A DNA stretch of 64,000 nucleotides from Flavobacteriaceae bacterium (GTDB lineage Bacteria > Bacteroidota > Bacteroidia > Flavobacteriales > Flavobacteriaceae): positions 1 to 64,000 of the forward strand of contig CANGWK010000001.1 in NCBI GenBank assembly GCA_947457615.1, given 5' to 3'. Positions 51,756 to 60,568 of this stretch are shown one piece after another. A program made the translations under genes and the position numbers. The notes below the pieces were generated by a model, which worked only from the letters and a program-made list of their open reading frames with translations, had not been told where the DNA came from and searched no databases. Position 1 is the first letter of the stretch, and every line of letters starts with the position of its first letter.

Positions 51756-52886
51756 ATGGAAGAATTAGATATAATAATTATCGGAGGAGGTTTAGCGGGA
51801 TTAACTGCAGGGATACACCTTTCTAAAAAAGGAATTCGGGTAACTATTATAGAAAAAAATGAATTTCCAAAACATAAAGTTTGTGGTGAGTATATTTCCA
51901 ATGAAGTAATACCATATTTAGAATGGCTTGATTTAAAAATTGATGATTTAAAGCCTACATACATCAACAAACTGCAATTCTCTTCTATAAAAGGAACGCT
52001 AATTAATACTAAACTTCCTTTAGGAGGATTTGGAATTAGTCGCTACGAATTGGATAATTATCTTTATAAAAAAGCACTTTCTAACGGTTGTAAAATAATA
52101 AAAGATTTAGTGGATAGTGTAGTTTTTGAAAAAGAAAAATTTACTACCACAACTTCAAATGGTGCCATTCTATCATCTAATATTGTTATTGGTGCATTTG
52201 GCAAGCGATCTAATATTGATTTAAATTTAAACAGAAAGTTTATCCAACAAAAATCACCTTGGTTGGCCGTGAAAGCACATTATTCAGGTGATTTTCCAAA
52301 CGATTTAGTAGGATTACATAACTTTAATGGAGGTTATTGCGGGATTTCTAAAATAGAAAATGAAAAAATTAATATTTGTTACTTAACAAAGAATAGTTCC
52401 TTTAAAGAGTATAAAAGCATAAATGATTTTCAAAATTTAGTTGTCAAACAAAATCCACATTTGAAAACTATTTTTGAACATTCAGAATTAATTTTTGATA
52501 AAACATTAACTATAGGTCAGGTTTCTTTTTCTCCAAAAAAATCAGTAGAAAATCATATTTTAATGATAGGGGATACTGCCGGATTAATTCATCCGTTGTG
52601 CGGAAACGGAATGGCAATGGCTATTCACAGCGCCAAAATTGTTTCTGAATTAATTGTCGACTACCATAATAACAACATAAAAAACAGGGTAGATTTAGAA
52701 AAAAAATATCAAAAAAAATGGAAAATTAATTTTTATTGGCGCCTTAAAGTAGGAAGACTATTAGCTAAAGTTTTATTAAACGCAAAACTTTCAGATCTGT
52801 TTTTAAATATAGTTATTATATTTCCTTTTTTACTAGTAATAATTATTAAAAAGACACATGGAAAACCTATCTTAATTGAAAATTAA
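51756..52886 (+). CDS. FAD-dependent oxidoreductase of the PKS cluster
   Basis: 376 aa flavoprotein of the geranylgeranyl-reductase/monooxygenase type. FAD motif IIIIGGGLAGLTAGIHLSKK, a KVCGEYISNE segment, and the second FAD site MIGDTAGLIHPLCGNGMAMA. The C-terminal hydrophobic tail (IVIIFPFLLVIIIKK) may anchor it to the membrane. First gene of the polyketide cluster; it probably tailors the polyketide. Promoter-like TACATTTA (51742-51749) ends just before the ATG, so its transcript would have a very short leader. Confidence 0.85.
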   Translation: MEELDIIIIGGGLAGLTAGIHLSKKGIRVTIIEKNEFPKHKVCGEYISNEVIPYLEWLDLKIDDLKPTYINKLQFSSIKGTLINTKLPLGGFGISRYELDNYLYKKALSNGCKIIKDLVDSVVFEKEKFTTTTSNGAILSSNIVIGAFGKRSNIDLNLNRKFIQQKSPWLAVKAHYSGDFPNDLVGLHNFNGGYCGISKIENEKINICYLTKNSSFKEYKSINDFQNLVVKQNPHLKTIFEHSELIFDKTLTIGQVSFSPKKSVENHILMIGDTAGLIHPLCGNGMAMAIHSAKIVSELIVDYHNNNIKNRVDLEKKYQKKWKINFYWRLKVGRLLAKVLLNAKLSDLFLNIVIIFPFLLVIIIKKTHGKPILIEN

Positions 52887-53609
52887 ATGTCTTTAAATAC
52901 TAAATATAGAACGGAGGAACTTGAAATAATGGATGACTTTACCTTGGTGGGAGAAGTACTCCGGGAAGCTTTGGATAAAATTGCAAAAATAAACCAGTTA
53001 TTAGGGGGCAATAAGTTGATTTTACAAGGAGTTCAAAATTTGTTGAAATCTGTAGTTTTGGAAAAAGAAATCACTATAGTAGATGTTGGTTGTGGAAATG
53101 GCGATATGTTGCGCGTATTAGCAAAATATGCTGAAAATAATAATTTAAATTTTCATTTAATTGGTATTGATGCAAATCAATTTACAATCAGTCATGCAAG
53201 GGAATTATCCATTTCGTATTCAAATATTACTTATTTATGTGAAGACATTTTTGGAAGTAAATTCAATAATTTTAAATATGATATCGTTCTTTGTACTTTA
53301 ACTTTACATCATTTTAAAGAAAATGAAATTCTTAAATTAATTTCGGTTTTTTACAAAAATGCTGCTATCGGAATTGTAATTAATGATTTGCAAAGAAGCA
53401 AAATTGCGTATCGATTATTTCAGTTATTGTGTTTTGTTTTTAATTTAAATACTATGTCTAAAGAAGATGGGTTAATTTCTATTTTAAGAGGTTTTAAAAA
53501 ACAAGAATTAGTAAATTTTTCTGAGAAATTAAATTTAAAAAAATATTCAATTCAATGGAAATGGGCGTTTCGTTACCAATGGATTATCGATAAAAAGTCA
53601 ATAGATTAA
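52887..53609 (+). CDS. SAM-dependent methyltransferase of the PKS cluster
   Basis: 240 aa class I methyltransferase. TIVDVGCGNGDMLRVL is motif I, IGIDANQFTI motif II, and IVLCTLTLHHF motif IV. It begins directly after the oxidoreductase stop codon, with no gap. Likely methylates the polyketide product. Confidence 0.85.
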   Translation: MSLNTKYRTEELEIMDDFTLVGEVLREALDKIAKINQLLGGNKLILQGVQNLLKSVVLEKEITIVDVGCGNGDMLRVLAKYAENNNLNFHLIGIDANQFTISHARELSISYSNITYLCEDIFGSKFNNFKYDIVLCTLTLHHFKENEILKLISVFYKNAAIGIVINDLQRSKIAYRLFQLLCFVFNLNTMSKEDGLISILRGFKKQELVNFSEKLNLKKYSIQWKWAFRYQWIIDKKSID

Positions 53610-53648
53610 CTATAACAAGTCTATTTGTATAGGAACAAATAAAAAAAT

Positions 53649-54700
53649 ATGATCGTCAAGATAAAAACAGTTGCTAAGCAATTACCCAAATATTCTAGAA
53701 CTACTGAAGAGATTTTACCTTTTTTAGACGCATGGTTGATTAATCAAGAACCCCGTTTTATTAGAAAAGTTAAAAAGATTTTCGAAGGAGCTATGGTTGA
53801 CAAACGTTATTCAATAATGGATCCTGTTGAGGTTTTTACTTCCTCTTCTTTTGAAGAGAGAAATGCTATTTATGTTAGAGAAGTTATTGATTTAGGCGAA
53901 AAAGTTTTGGAAAAGGCGCTAAAAAAAGCCAATTGGAAACCAACTGATTTAGATTACATAATCACAGTAAGTTGCACCGGAATAATGATTCCGTCTTTAG
54001 ACGCTTACCTTATCAATTCGCTTAAATTACGTCAAGATATTGTTCGCTTGCCAGTAACTGAAATGGGGTGTGCTGCAGGAATTTCTGGAATTATATATGC
54101 TAAAAATTTCTTGAAAGCTAATCCTGGAAAACGTGCCGCAGTTATTGCTGTAGAAAGTCCAACTGCAACTTTTCAATTGGATGATTATTCGATGGCAAAT
54201 ATTGTAAGCGCAGCTATTTTTGGAGATGGTGCAGCCTGCGTGTTGCTTTCATCAAACAGCGAGGACGAAGGTCCTGAAATTGTTGCTGAAGAAATGTATC
54301 ATTTCTATGATGCCATTCACATGATGGGCTTTAAACTTACTAATTCAGGTTTACAAATGGTTTTAGATGTTGAAGTTCCAGAAACTATTGCTTCTCATTT
54401 TCCGAATATAATTCATCCTTTTTTATCTAAAAATAATCTAAAAATGGAAGATATAAATCATCTAATTTTTCATCCAGGAGGAAAGAAAATCGTCAATACT
54501 TTGAAGATTTATTTTCAAGTTTAGGAAAAAACATCAATGATACTAAAGAAGTTTTACGTTTGTATGGAAACATGTCTAGCGCAACTGTTTTGTATGTATT
54601 GGAGCGAATTATGGATTCCCAACCTAAAAAAGGCGAAAAGGGATTAATGTTAAGTTTTGGTCCTGGCTTTTCGGCTCAACGTATTTTATTAGAATTTTAA
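53649..54700 (+). pseudogene. Type III polyketide synthase (chalcone/stilbene synthase family), frameshifted
   Basis: ORF of 291 aa (53649-54524) with catalytic Cys141 in TEMGCAAGI and His275 in FHPGGKKIVN. It stops early (KIYFQV). The rest of the enzyme, EDLFSSLGKNINDT and LYGNMSSATVLYVLER with the catalytic Asn and the C-terminal GPGFSAQRILLEF, continues in another frame from 54503 to 54700. Adding one T in the TTT at 54500-54502 restores a full 351-aa protein. So either this is a sequencing/assembly error, a real inactivating mutation, or rare frameshifting; I see no slippery sequence. If real, the product would lack the triad Asn. Confidence 0.85.
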
Positions 54701-54703
54701 TTT

Positions 54704-55132
54704 ATGAACTATTCAGAAATTATATCACAATTACCCTATTCTGAACCATTTCTTTTTGTAGATGAAATTACTTCTATAACTGAAAATGGTGCTGTTGGAA
54801 ACTATACTTTTGATGAGAATTTATACTTTTATAAAGGACATTTCAAAGATAATCCTATAACTCCAGGAGTTATATTGACTGAAGTTATGGCACAAATAGG
54901 AGTAGTTTGTTTAGGTATTTATTTGTTAAACAATAAGATCAATAAAAACATAGTAATAGCATTAACATCCAATGAAATAGAATTCTTAAAACCTGTTTAT
55001 CCAAAAGAAAAAGTTACTGTGATTTCAGAAAAAATATATTTTAGATTTGGCAAATTAAAATGTAAAGTTAGAATGATAAACAAATTAGGAATTGAAGTCT
55101 GTCAAGGTAAAATTGCAGGAATGATTGTTTAA
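54704..55132 (+). CDS. FabZ/FabA-like hotdog dehydratase of the PKS cluster
   Basis: 142 aa. GHFKDNPITPGVILTEVMAQ is the 3-hydroxyacyl-ACP dehydratase motif, with His and Glu catalytic candidates. It starts 4 bp after the PKS stop. It may dehydrate intermediates of an acyl starter chain made by the cluster's own ketosynthase and ACP. Confidence 0.88.
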   Translation: MNYSEIISQLPYSEPFLFVDEITSITENGAVGNYTFDENLYFYKGHFKDNPITPGVILTEVMAQIGVVCLGIYLLNNKINKNIVIALTSNEIEFLKPVYPKEKVTVISEKIYFRFGKLKCKVRMINKLGIEVCQGKIAGMIV

Positions 55133-55178
55133 ATAAAATTATATTTTACAAGTTTTGAAATAAAAAAAAGGGAATGTA

Positions 55179-56450
55179 ATGGAAAATAGAGTAGTTATAA
55201 CAGGTTTAGGAATTGTTTCGCCAAATGGTATAAATCTTGATTCGTTCACTGATGCAATAAAAAATGGAATTTCAGGAATAAAACAGGATACCGAATTAAA
55301 ACGACTCCAATTTTCTTGTCAAATATCAGGTAAACCAGAAATTACAAACGATTTTGCTTTAAATTATTTAACCGAATTAGAATTACGTAATTTTAATTCT
55401 TCTGGAATATTATATGGTGTAATTGCAGCATTGGATGCTTGGAAAGATGCCGGTTTAGATATTGAAAATAACGAAAACCCAGATTGGGATTCAGGAACAA
55501 TTTTCGGAACTGGAACTTCAGGGATTGATAAATTTAGGGAAAGTATTTATAAAATTGATGATTTCCAAACAAGAAAATTGGGGAGCACAGCCGTAGCTCA
55601 AACCATGAATAGTGGTGTAAGCGCTTATATCGCTGGAAAATTAGGGCTAGGAAATCAAGTAACTACCAATTCCTCCGCTTGCACTACTGGAACTGAAAGC
55701 ATTTTAATGGCATTTGAACGAATAAAATCCGGTCAAGCTAAACGAATAATTGCAGGAAGCACGAGTGATTCTGGTCCCTATATTTGGGGAGGTTTTGATG
55801 CTATGCGCGTTTGCACCTTTAAACACAACGATTCTCCCGAAAAAGGATCGCGACCAATGAGTGCCTCAGCATCTGGTTTTGTGCCTGGAAGTGGAGCTGG
55901 AGCTTTGGTTTTAGAAGATTTAAATTCCGCATTAAATCGTGGAGTAAGGATTTACGGTGAAGTTTTAGGCGGAAATTTAAATTGTGGAGGGCAAAGAGGT
56001 GGAGGTACAATGACTGCTCCAAACTCAATTGCGGTTCAAAAATGCATTGTAAGTGCTCTTGAAAATGCCAAAATAGATGCTAAAGATATTGATGTAATAA
56101 ATGGGCATTTAACAGCTACATCCAAAGATAGTTTGGAAGTTAAAAATTGGACTGAAGCTTTAAATAGAAAAGGTGGTGATTTCCCTTTTATTAATTCCTT
56201 AAAATCAATGGTTGGACACTGTTTAACGGCAGCTGGAAGTATTGAAAGTGTGGCTACTATTTTACAATTGCACCACGGGTTTATTTTCCCAAATATTAAT
56301 TGCGAAGATTTAAATCCAGAAATAACAGAATTAATTTTAGAAGAAAAAATTCCGAAGAAAATGATAGAAAAAGAAATAAATATAATTGCAAAAGCTAGTT
56401 TTGGTTTTGGCGATGTAAATGGGTGTGTCTTATTTAAAAAATACAAATAA
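55179..56450 (+). CDS. Beta-ketoacyl-ACP synthase II-like (KAS) of the PKS cluster
   Basis: 423 aa. Catalytic Cys in NSSACTTGTES, first His in VINGHLTATSKDS and second His in SMVGHCLTAAGS, so the triad is intact. The first His motif differs from the usual HGTST. Elongates acyl chains on the cluster's ACP. KAS plus dehydratase without a ketoreductase or enoyl reductase suggests dependence on FabG from primary metabolism and an unsaturated product. Confidence 0.92.
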   Translation: MENRVVITGLGIVSPNGINLDSFTDAIKNGISGIKQDTELKRLQFSCQISGKPEITNDFALNYLTELELRNFNSSGILYGVIAALDAWKDAGLDIENNENPDWDSGTIFGTGTSGIDKFRESIYKIDDFQTRKLGSTAVAQTMNSGVSAYIAGKLGLGNQVTTNSSACTTGTESILMAFERIKSGQAKRIIAGSTSDSGPYIWGGFDAMRVCTFKHNDSPEKGSRPMSASASGFVPGSGAGALVLEDLNSALNRGVRIYGEVLGGNLNCGGQRGGGTMTAPNSIAVQKCIVSALENAKIDAKDIDVINGHLTATSKDSLEVKNWTEALNRKGGDFPFINSLKSMVGHCLTAAGSIESVATILQLHHGFIFPNINCEDLNPEITELILEEKIPKKMIEKEINIIAKASFGFGDVNGCVLFKKYK

Positions 56451-56453
56451 ATT

Positions 56454-56708
56454 ATGAATCAAGAAGAAATTTTACAAAAATTAAAAGCAATTGTACAACC
56501 ATTTGTTAAGAACGAAGAAGCTTTTATAAATTTAACTGAGGACACTGATTTTATTAATGATTTGCAAATAAATTCAGCTAATTTAGTAGATGTTGTTTTA
56601 GATACAGAAGAGGCTTTTGACATTGAAATTGACAATATTTCGATGGAAAAAATGGTAACGATAAAAGCTGCTTTAGAAATCATTAACACCAAGTTGTCAG
56701 AAAAGTGA
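56454..56708 (+). CDS. Acyl carrier protein of the PKS cluster
   Basis: 84 aa, acidic, four-helix ACP. The usual DSL is replaced by NSANLVDVVL (Asn-Ser-Ala), but the Ser for the phosphopantetheine arm is in the right place. EEAFDIEI is the conserved helix III region. It lies between the KAS and PPTase genes, overlapping the latter by 4 bp. Confidence 0.88.
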   Translation: MNQEEILQKLKAIVQPFVKNEEAFINLTEDTDFINDLQINSANLVDVVLDTEEAFDIEIDNISMEKMVTIKAALEIINTKLSEK

Positions 56709-57229
56709 TCGGAAATGATATAGTAGATTTAGCTTTGTCTAAAAAAGAAAGTAAATGGCAACGAAAAGGGTTTTTAGATAAAATCTTTACGTTGCAAGAG
56801 CAGTCACAAATACATTCTTCTGAAAATCAAAATTCTATGGTTTGGAGTTTATGGAGTAGGAAGGAGGCTGCCTACAAAATATACAATCGGGAATCGGGAA
56901 TAAGAAAATACAACCCAATCCAATTTGAGTGTTTAGCATCAGAAAACGGTAAAGTAGTTTTTGAAAATCATGTTTATTTTACACGAACTGAATTCAGTGA
57001 AGATTTTATTTATTCAGAAGCAGTAGAAAATTTAAATGATTTTGAAAGAATAAAAAACATTGCAAGACCTGAAAAAATTGAAAAAGAAAATGGAATACCG
57101 AGTTATTTTGATGCTTTTGATTCATCAATAAGACCTATATCCATAACGCATCACGGTAGATTTGAACGAATTATTACAATTACTTCAATCCCAAACGAGA
57201 CTTTAATTTTAAAAAAATTAAAGCTATAG
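56705..57229 (+). CDS. 4'-phosphopantetheinyl transferase of the PKS cluster
   Basis: 174 aa. Starts at GTG overlapping the ACP stop (GTGA), giving MIGNDIVDLALSKKES, the AcpS/Sfp-like N-terminal motif; WSRKEAAYKIYNRESG holds the conserved Glu/Lys. It should load the cluster ACP. Its last 50 bp overlap the 3' end of the convergent exonuclease-like gene, leaving no room for a terminator between them. Confidence 0.88.
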   Translation: MIGNDIVDLALSKKESKWQRKGFLDKIFTLQEQSQIHSSENQNSMVWSLWSRKEAAYKIYNRESGIRKYNPIQFECLASENGKVVFENHVYFTRTEFSEDFIYSEAVENLNDFERIKNIARPEKIEKENGIPSYFDAFDSSIRPISITHHGRFERIITITSIPNETLILKKLKL

Positions 57230-57776
57230 TATACGCTTCATCAGTAGAGGAGACGCGTTCATTTTTCGGGATTTTATAAATTGTACTCAATTGTTCTATA
57301 GTGAAATTTGCATTATTGATATCATTTAGTTTTTTGTGCATAATTTCAATATCAAGAGCTTCATTTTTTAATCTTCCACAGGCTAATTTCTCTAAGGACT
57401 GATTAATCATTTCAACATAAAAATTTATGCGATGTCCAACTAAAGTTGCATTTCCTAAATAATCAATAAATTTTTCAATTGCTTGGCTTTCGGATAATTT
57501 AGGCTGCTCTGATTCTAATAAAAAATCATTTGACAATCCATTATCATGTAAGAATTTATATTGTGGAATAGTTACTTCAAATACGTCTCCCAAAAGTACA
57601 CTATCTTCAATTACGGCAATAGCTCCGAAGGATAGTATAACATCTTTTTTAGGGTTTAATCCACTAGTTTCGGTGCATAAAACAACATATCTATTGGATT
57701 TTTTCTCAAATTTAGAATGATAATTCTTCCAAAATTCGGGGGAGTTTTTATTTATATTTTTTAACCAATCGATCAT
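57180..57776 (-). CDS. DEDDh exonuclease-like protein with degenerate active site
   Basis: 198 aa with the DnaQ/PolC-like exonuclease fold. Expected acidic residues are altered: DxET reads CTETSGLNP (first Asp to Cys), and the NxxFD segment reads HRINFYVEM (Asp to Tyr), and the HxxxxD motif reads SSTDEA (His missing). So it is probably inactive as a nuclease. It lies 3 bp after the DUF294 gene, a pair that is often linked to acs in bacteria, and may work as a binding partner. 50-bp overlap with the PPTase gene on the other strand. Confidence 0.8.
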   Translation of the reverse strand: MIDWLKNINKNSPEFWKNYHSKFEKKSNRYVVLCTETSGLNPKKDVILSFGAIAVIEDSVLLGDVFEVTIPQYKFLHDNGLSNDFLLESEQPKLSESQAIEKFIDYLGNATLVGHRINFYVEMINQSLEKLACGRLKNEALDIEIMHKKLNDINNANFTIEQLSTIYKIPKNERVSSTDEAYTIALIFLKLKSRLGLK

Positions 57777-57779
57777 AAA

Positions 57780-59699
57780 TTAAGAAAATTGGGTTAGTTG
57801 AAATTTATCTTTTATTAGTTCTTCTAATTCTTTCATGGAAATTAAAGCATTTTTTAATTTTTCTTTTTCAACTTTTGATAATTCGTCTAAATTAATGAAT
57901 TGACCTGAATTATCATTTTTTAAGCCTTCTAAAGTTCTAAATTTAGATAAAACTAAAAAGGCATCAGCACAATTTAAATAAATATCTGAAAATTTAGGAT
58001 CTACCATTGCTAATTGTTTATATCGCAAAAATGTGCTATAAACACCTTTAATGTTGTTACTTAAAACTAGCATTCTAGCAGCGTCAATTAAAGGCATTAT
58101 CGCTCTTGTCTTTATATCAAATTTTCCTTTATTTTCACCTTCTTCTTCAATGTTAAATTTTTTAAAGAAATTGAGAGGAGTTGGTTTTTTCAAGGTGTCA
58201 TTTCCTAAATAATCAAAGAAAAGCACTTTGTTTTTAATATTATTAAATATGGTTTCAGTTATTACATCTTCAATTTTTTGTTCTCCAATTGCCATTTCAT
58301 AATCAAAAAAAGCACTACTTATTTCATTTGAACTTTCACCGGGATTATTCATCCAATTATTGTATTGTTTCACCCACTCAGATAAGGATTTACACCACAT
58401 AATATTGCTAGCCATGTGGCCTTGAGGGCAATTCATAAATCCAACTATATTAAGTGTTGCCGTTGTTATCTTGGATAATTTTAAAAAATAGTCTTTTACA
58501 TCTCGATATTTATCTTCTGAAACGTCTTCAAACACCAAAATACTGTCTTGATCGGTTAATAGTAGTTGCTCTTTTCTTCCTTGACTACCAATGCATAACC
58601 AAGCAAAACGAGCAGGAGGGGAACCCAAGTTTAATATTGCTTGTTCTACAGATCTCTTAACTATAGCGAGGGTAATTTCACCAACTATATTGTAAATATG
58701 GGTAAGTGGAATATTCTTATTTAAAGAAGATTGAATAATATCATTTAAATTGTTTCGTACCGCTTTTAATTCTTTTGCTGACTGAGAACGTTTAATCTGT
58801 TTAAGTAAGATACCAGGATTATTGGCTTGTGCAACAACTAAATCGTGTTCAGAAATAATTCCTTTAACTTCCGATTTATCTGTGCCATCTTTTGTAACAC
58901 AAAGGTGCGAAACATTATGTTTTAACATAACTAATTGAGCTTCAGCTACAGAAATATTTTCAGATACTGTTATAACAGGAGATGCCATTATCTTATCAAG
59001 AGAATTAGTTAAAGGAAAACGACCTGTAGCAACTTTTGAACGAAAATCTTTATCGGTAACTATACCAATAGGCAAGCTCTGATCTATAATTATAGCACTA
59101 TCAAACATGTTTTCTGTCATTAATTGAGCTGCATCTTTAATAAGTATATCCGAACTAATTTTTAGAGGTGTTTTGTTATAATTTAAGGATTGAAAATATA
59201 ACATATCCGACTGATTATCAACATAATTTACATTATCTGAAATCAAGCCATGGTTTTTATTATCTAAATTGTTTTTAGTATTAACAGCAAAGCTCTCCAA
59301 TAAAAAATCTAATATGCTTGAATTTTGTGTAACAAATGGTTTAAAAGAATTAATTGGAATAGCATAAACTAAACTTTCTTCACGTGCTTTTGCTGTCATT
59401 TGGTAATTGTTCTTAGCAAAGAAAGGGCGTAGACCAAAAATATCTCCTTCATAACATTTGTTAAGAAGAGTTTCTTCGGCATCTGAAATAACAGTTAAAT
59501 GAATTATTCCGGAAGCAACTACGTAAAAAGAATCATGCAAAACATCATTAATCTGAAACAAAGATTTATACTTTTCTATATTTAAAACACGAATGGTAGA
59601 TACAATTTTTATTAAATCATCATGGGTTAGATAATTAAATGGTTCGTGTTCTTTTAAAAAATTAGCTATACGAAGTGAAATAGCATTTTCCATAATCAT
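57780..59699 (-). CDS. cNMP-binding/CBS/DUF294 nucleotidyltransferase-like signal protein
   Basis: 639 aa. N-terminal cyclic-nucleotide-binding domain (about 20-140), two CBS domains (about 170-295), then DUF294 with the GlnD-like nucleotidyltransferase signature GSQGRKEQLLLTDQD and a C-terminal DUF294_C helical region. The signature residues are intact, so it may transfer a nucleotide to a protein, in response to bound nucleotides. Together with the exonuclease-like gene it is often linked to acs and acetate transporters in other bacteria. TATTTTTG lies 37 bp before the ATG. Confidence 0.9.
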   Translation of the reverse strand: MIMENAISLRIANFLKEHEPFNYLTHDDLIKIVSTIRVLNIEKYKSLFQINDVLHDSFYVVASGIIHLTVISDAEETLLNKCYEGDIFGLRPFFAKNNYQMTAKAREESLVYAIPINSFKPFVTQNSSILDFLLESFAVNTKNNLDNKNHGLISDNVNYVDNQSDMLYFQSLNYNKTPLKISSDILIKDAAQLMTENMFDSAIIIDQSLPIGIVTDKDFRSKVATGRFPLTNSLDKIMASPVITVSENISVAEAQLVMLKHNVSHLCVTKDGTDKSEVKGIISEHDLVVAQANNPGILLKQIKRSQSAKELKAVRNNLNDIIQSSLNKNIPLTHIYNIVGEITLAIVKRSVEQAILNLGSPPARFAWLCIGSQGRKEQLLLTDQDSILVFEDVSEDKYRDVKDYFLKLSKITTATLNIVGFMNCPQGHMASNIMWCKSLSEWVKQYNNWMNNPGESSNEISSAFFDYEMAIGEQKIEDVITETIFNNIKNKVLFFDYLGNDTLKKPTPLNFFKKFNIEEEGENKGKFDIKTRAIMPLIDAARMLVLSNNIKGVYSTFLRYKQLAMVDPKFSDIYLNCADAFLVLSKFRTLEGLKNDNSGQFINLDELSKVEKEKLKNALISMKELEELIKDKFQLTQFS

Positions 59700-59735
59700 T
59701 GTTTTGATTGAAATAATAAAAAATAAGATTTACTA

Positions 59736-59743
59736 CAAAAATA
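59736..59743 (-). promoter_or_regulatory. -7 promoter element of the DUF294 gene
   Basis: TATTTTTG on the minus strand, about 37 bp before the ATG. Confidence 0.45.
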
Positions 59744-59884
59744 ACAAAGTTAAAATAAGAAACTATAATAATTAAATAAGTTTACTAACATTTAAATGAA
59801 CTAAATATTAAGTTATATATATTATTATTACATACATTAAAAGCAAATAAATGATTATATTCCTATTGAAATAAGTACTGATTG

Positions 59885-59916
<32 letters not shown>

Positions 59917-59940
59917 TGCAATAAATAATATTTTATTACA

Positions 59941-59970
59941 TTGTATTGTGTAAAAAAAATTATATATTTG
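59941..59970 (+). promoter_or_regulatory. Promoter of the lipoprotein gene
   Basis: TTG (59941-59943), 19 bp, TATATTTG (59963-59970): consensus elements with ideal spacing, among the strongest promoters in the window. 5' UTR about 33 nt. Confidence 0.7.
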
Positions 59971-60007
59971 CTAAATAATATTTTTATTCTAAATAAATTT
60001 AATAAAT

Positions 60008-60550
60008 ATGAAAGCTATAGCGCCAATATTAATAATATTAATTATGTGTTCATGTTCTAAATCCAGCTCAGATAATTTAACACCTACTGACAATAACTCA
60101 ATATATTCAAATTGGACAATATCAAATAGTTTATTAACTTTTGATAACGATTCGTATAGTAGTCATTGGACAAGTCCAGCTGTTTCGAGTCATTCAACTT
60201 GGTATGATACTCATAATTATTTTATCTGCAATGGTTATGTTTATGATAGTAGTGGTCATAATATAAAGACAACATATGCGCTTATTAAATTTTCATCAAA
60301 ACCAACCAGTAATGCTGTCTACCACATTTCAACATCTAGTACTAACTTGGGTACTAATGAATGTAATGTATTATTCAATGCTGAAACCGGAAGGTATAAT
60401 GCAATTTCAAATAATGAAACTGTTGATGTTACTGTTAATAATGGACTAGTTACTATTAGTTTTAATAATCTTTCTTTGTCAGGATATCATCAAACGCAAG
60501 GTGGAACTTACACAGCAAATGCAAGCGGTAAATTAATTGAAGGTAGTTAA
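60008..60550 (+). CDS. Lipoprotein of unknown function
   Basis: 180 aa. Lipoprotein signal peptide (APILIILIMCSC) followed by a Ser/Thr/Asn-rich beta-type domain with no recognised family. Preceded by a consensus promoter, so it may be well expressed. Isolated between DUF294 and a helicase gene. Confidence 0.8.
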   Translation: MKAIAPILIILIMCSCSKSSSDNLTPTDNNSIYSNWTISNSLLTFDNDSYSSHWTSPAVSSHSTWYDTHNYFICNGYVYDSSGHNIKTTYALIKFSSKPTSNAVYHISTSSTNLGTNECNVLFNAETGRYNAISNNETVDVTVNNGLVTISFNNLSLSGYHQTQGGTYTANASGKLIEGS

Positions 60551-60568
60551 TGATTTATTTCATTCTAA

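Noticed and set aside
54481-54530. Programmed -1 frameshift in the type III PKS gene
   Set aside because: The aligned break lies at CTTTGAA and no X-XXY-YYZ slippery site or strong following structure is evident; slipping at the upstream AAAGAAAA would give a poorer match to the family.
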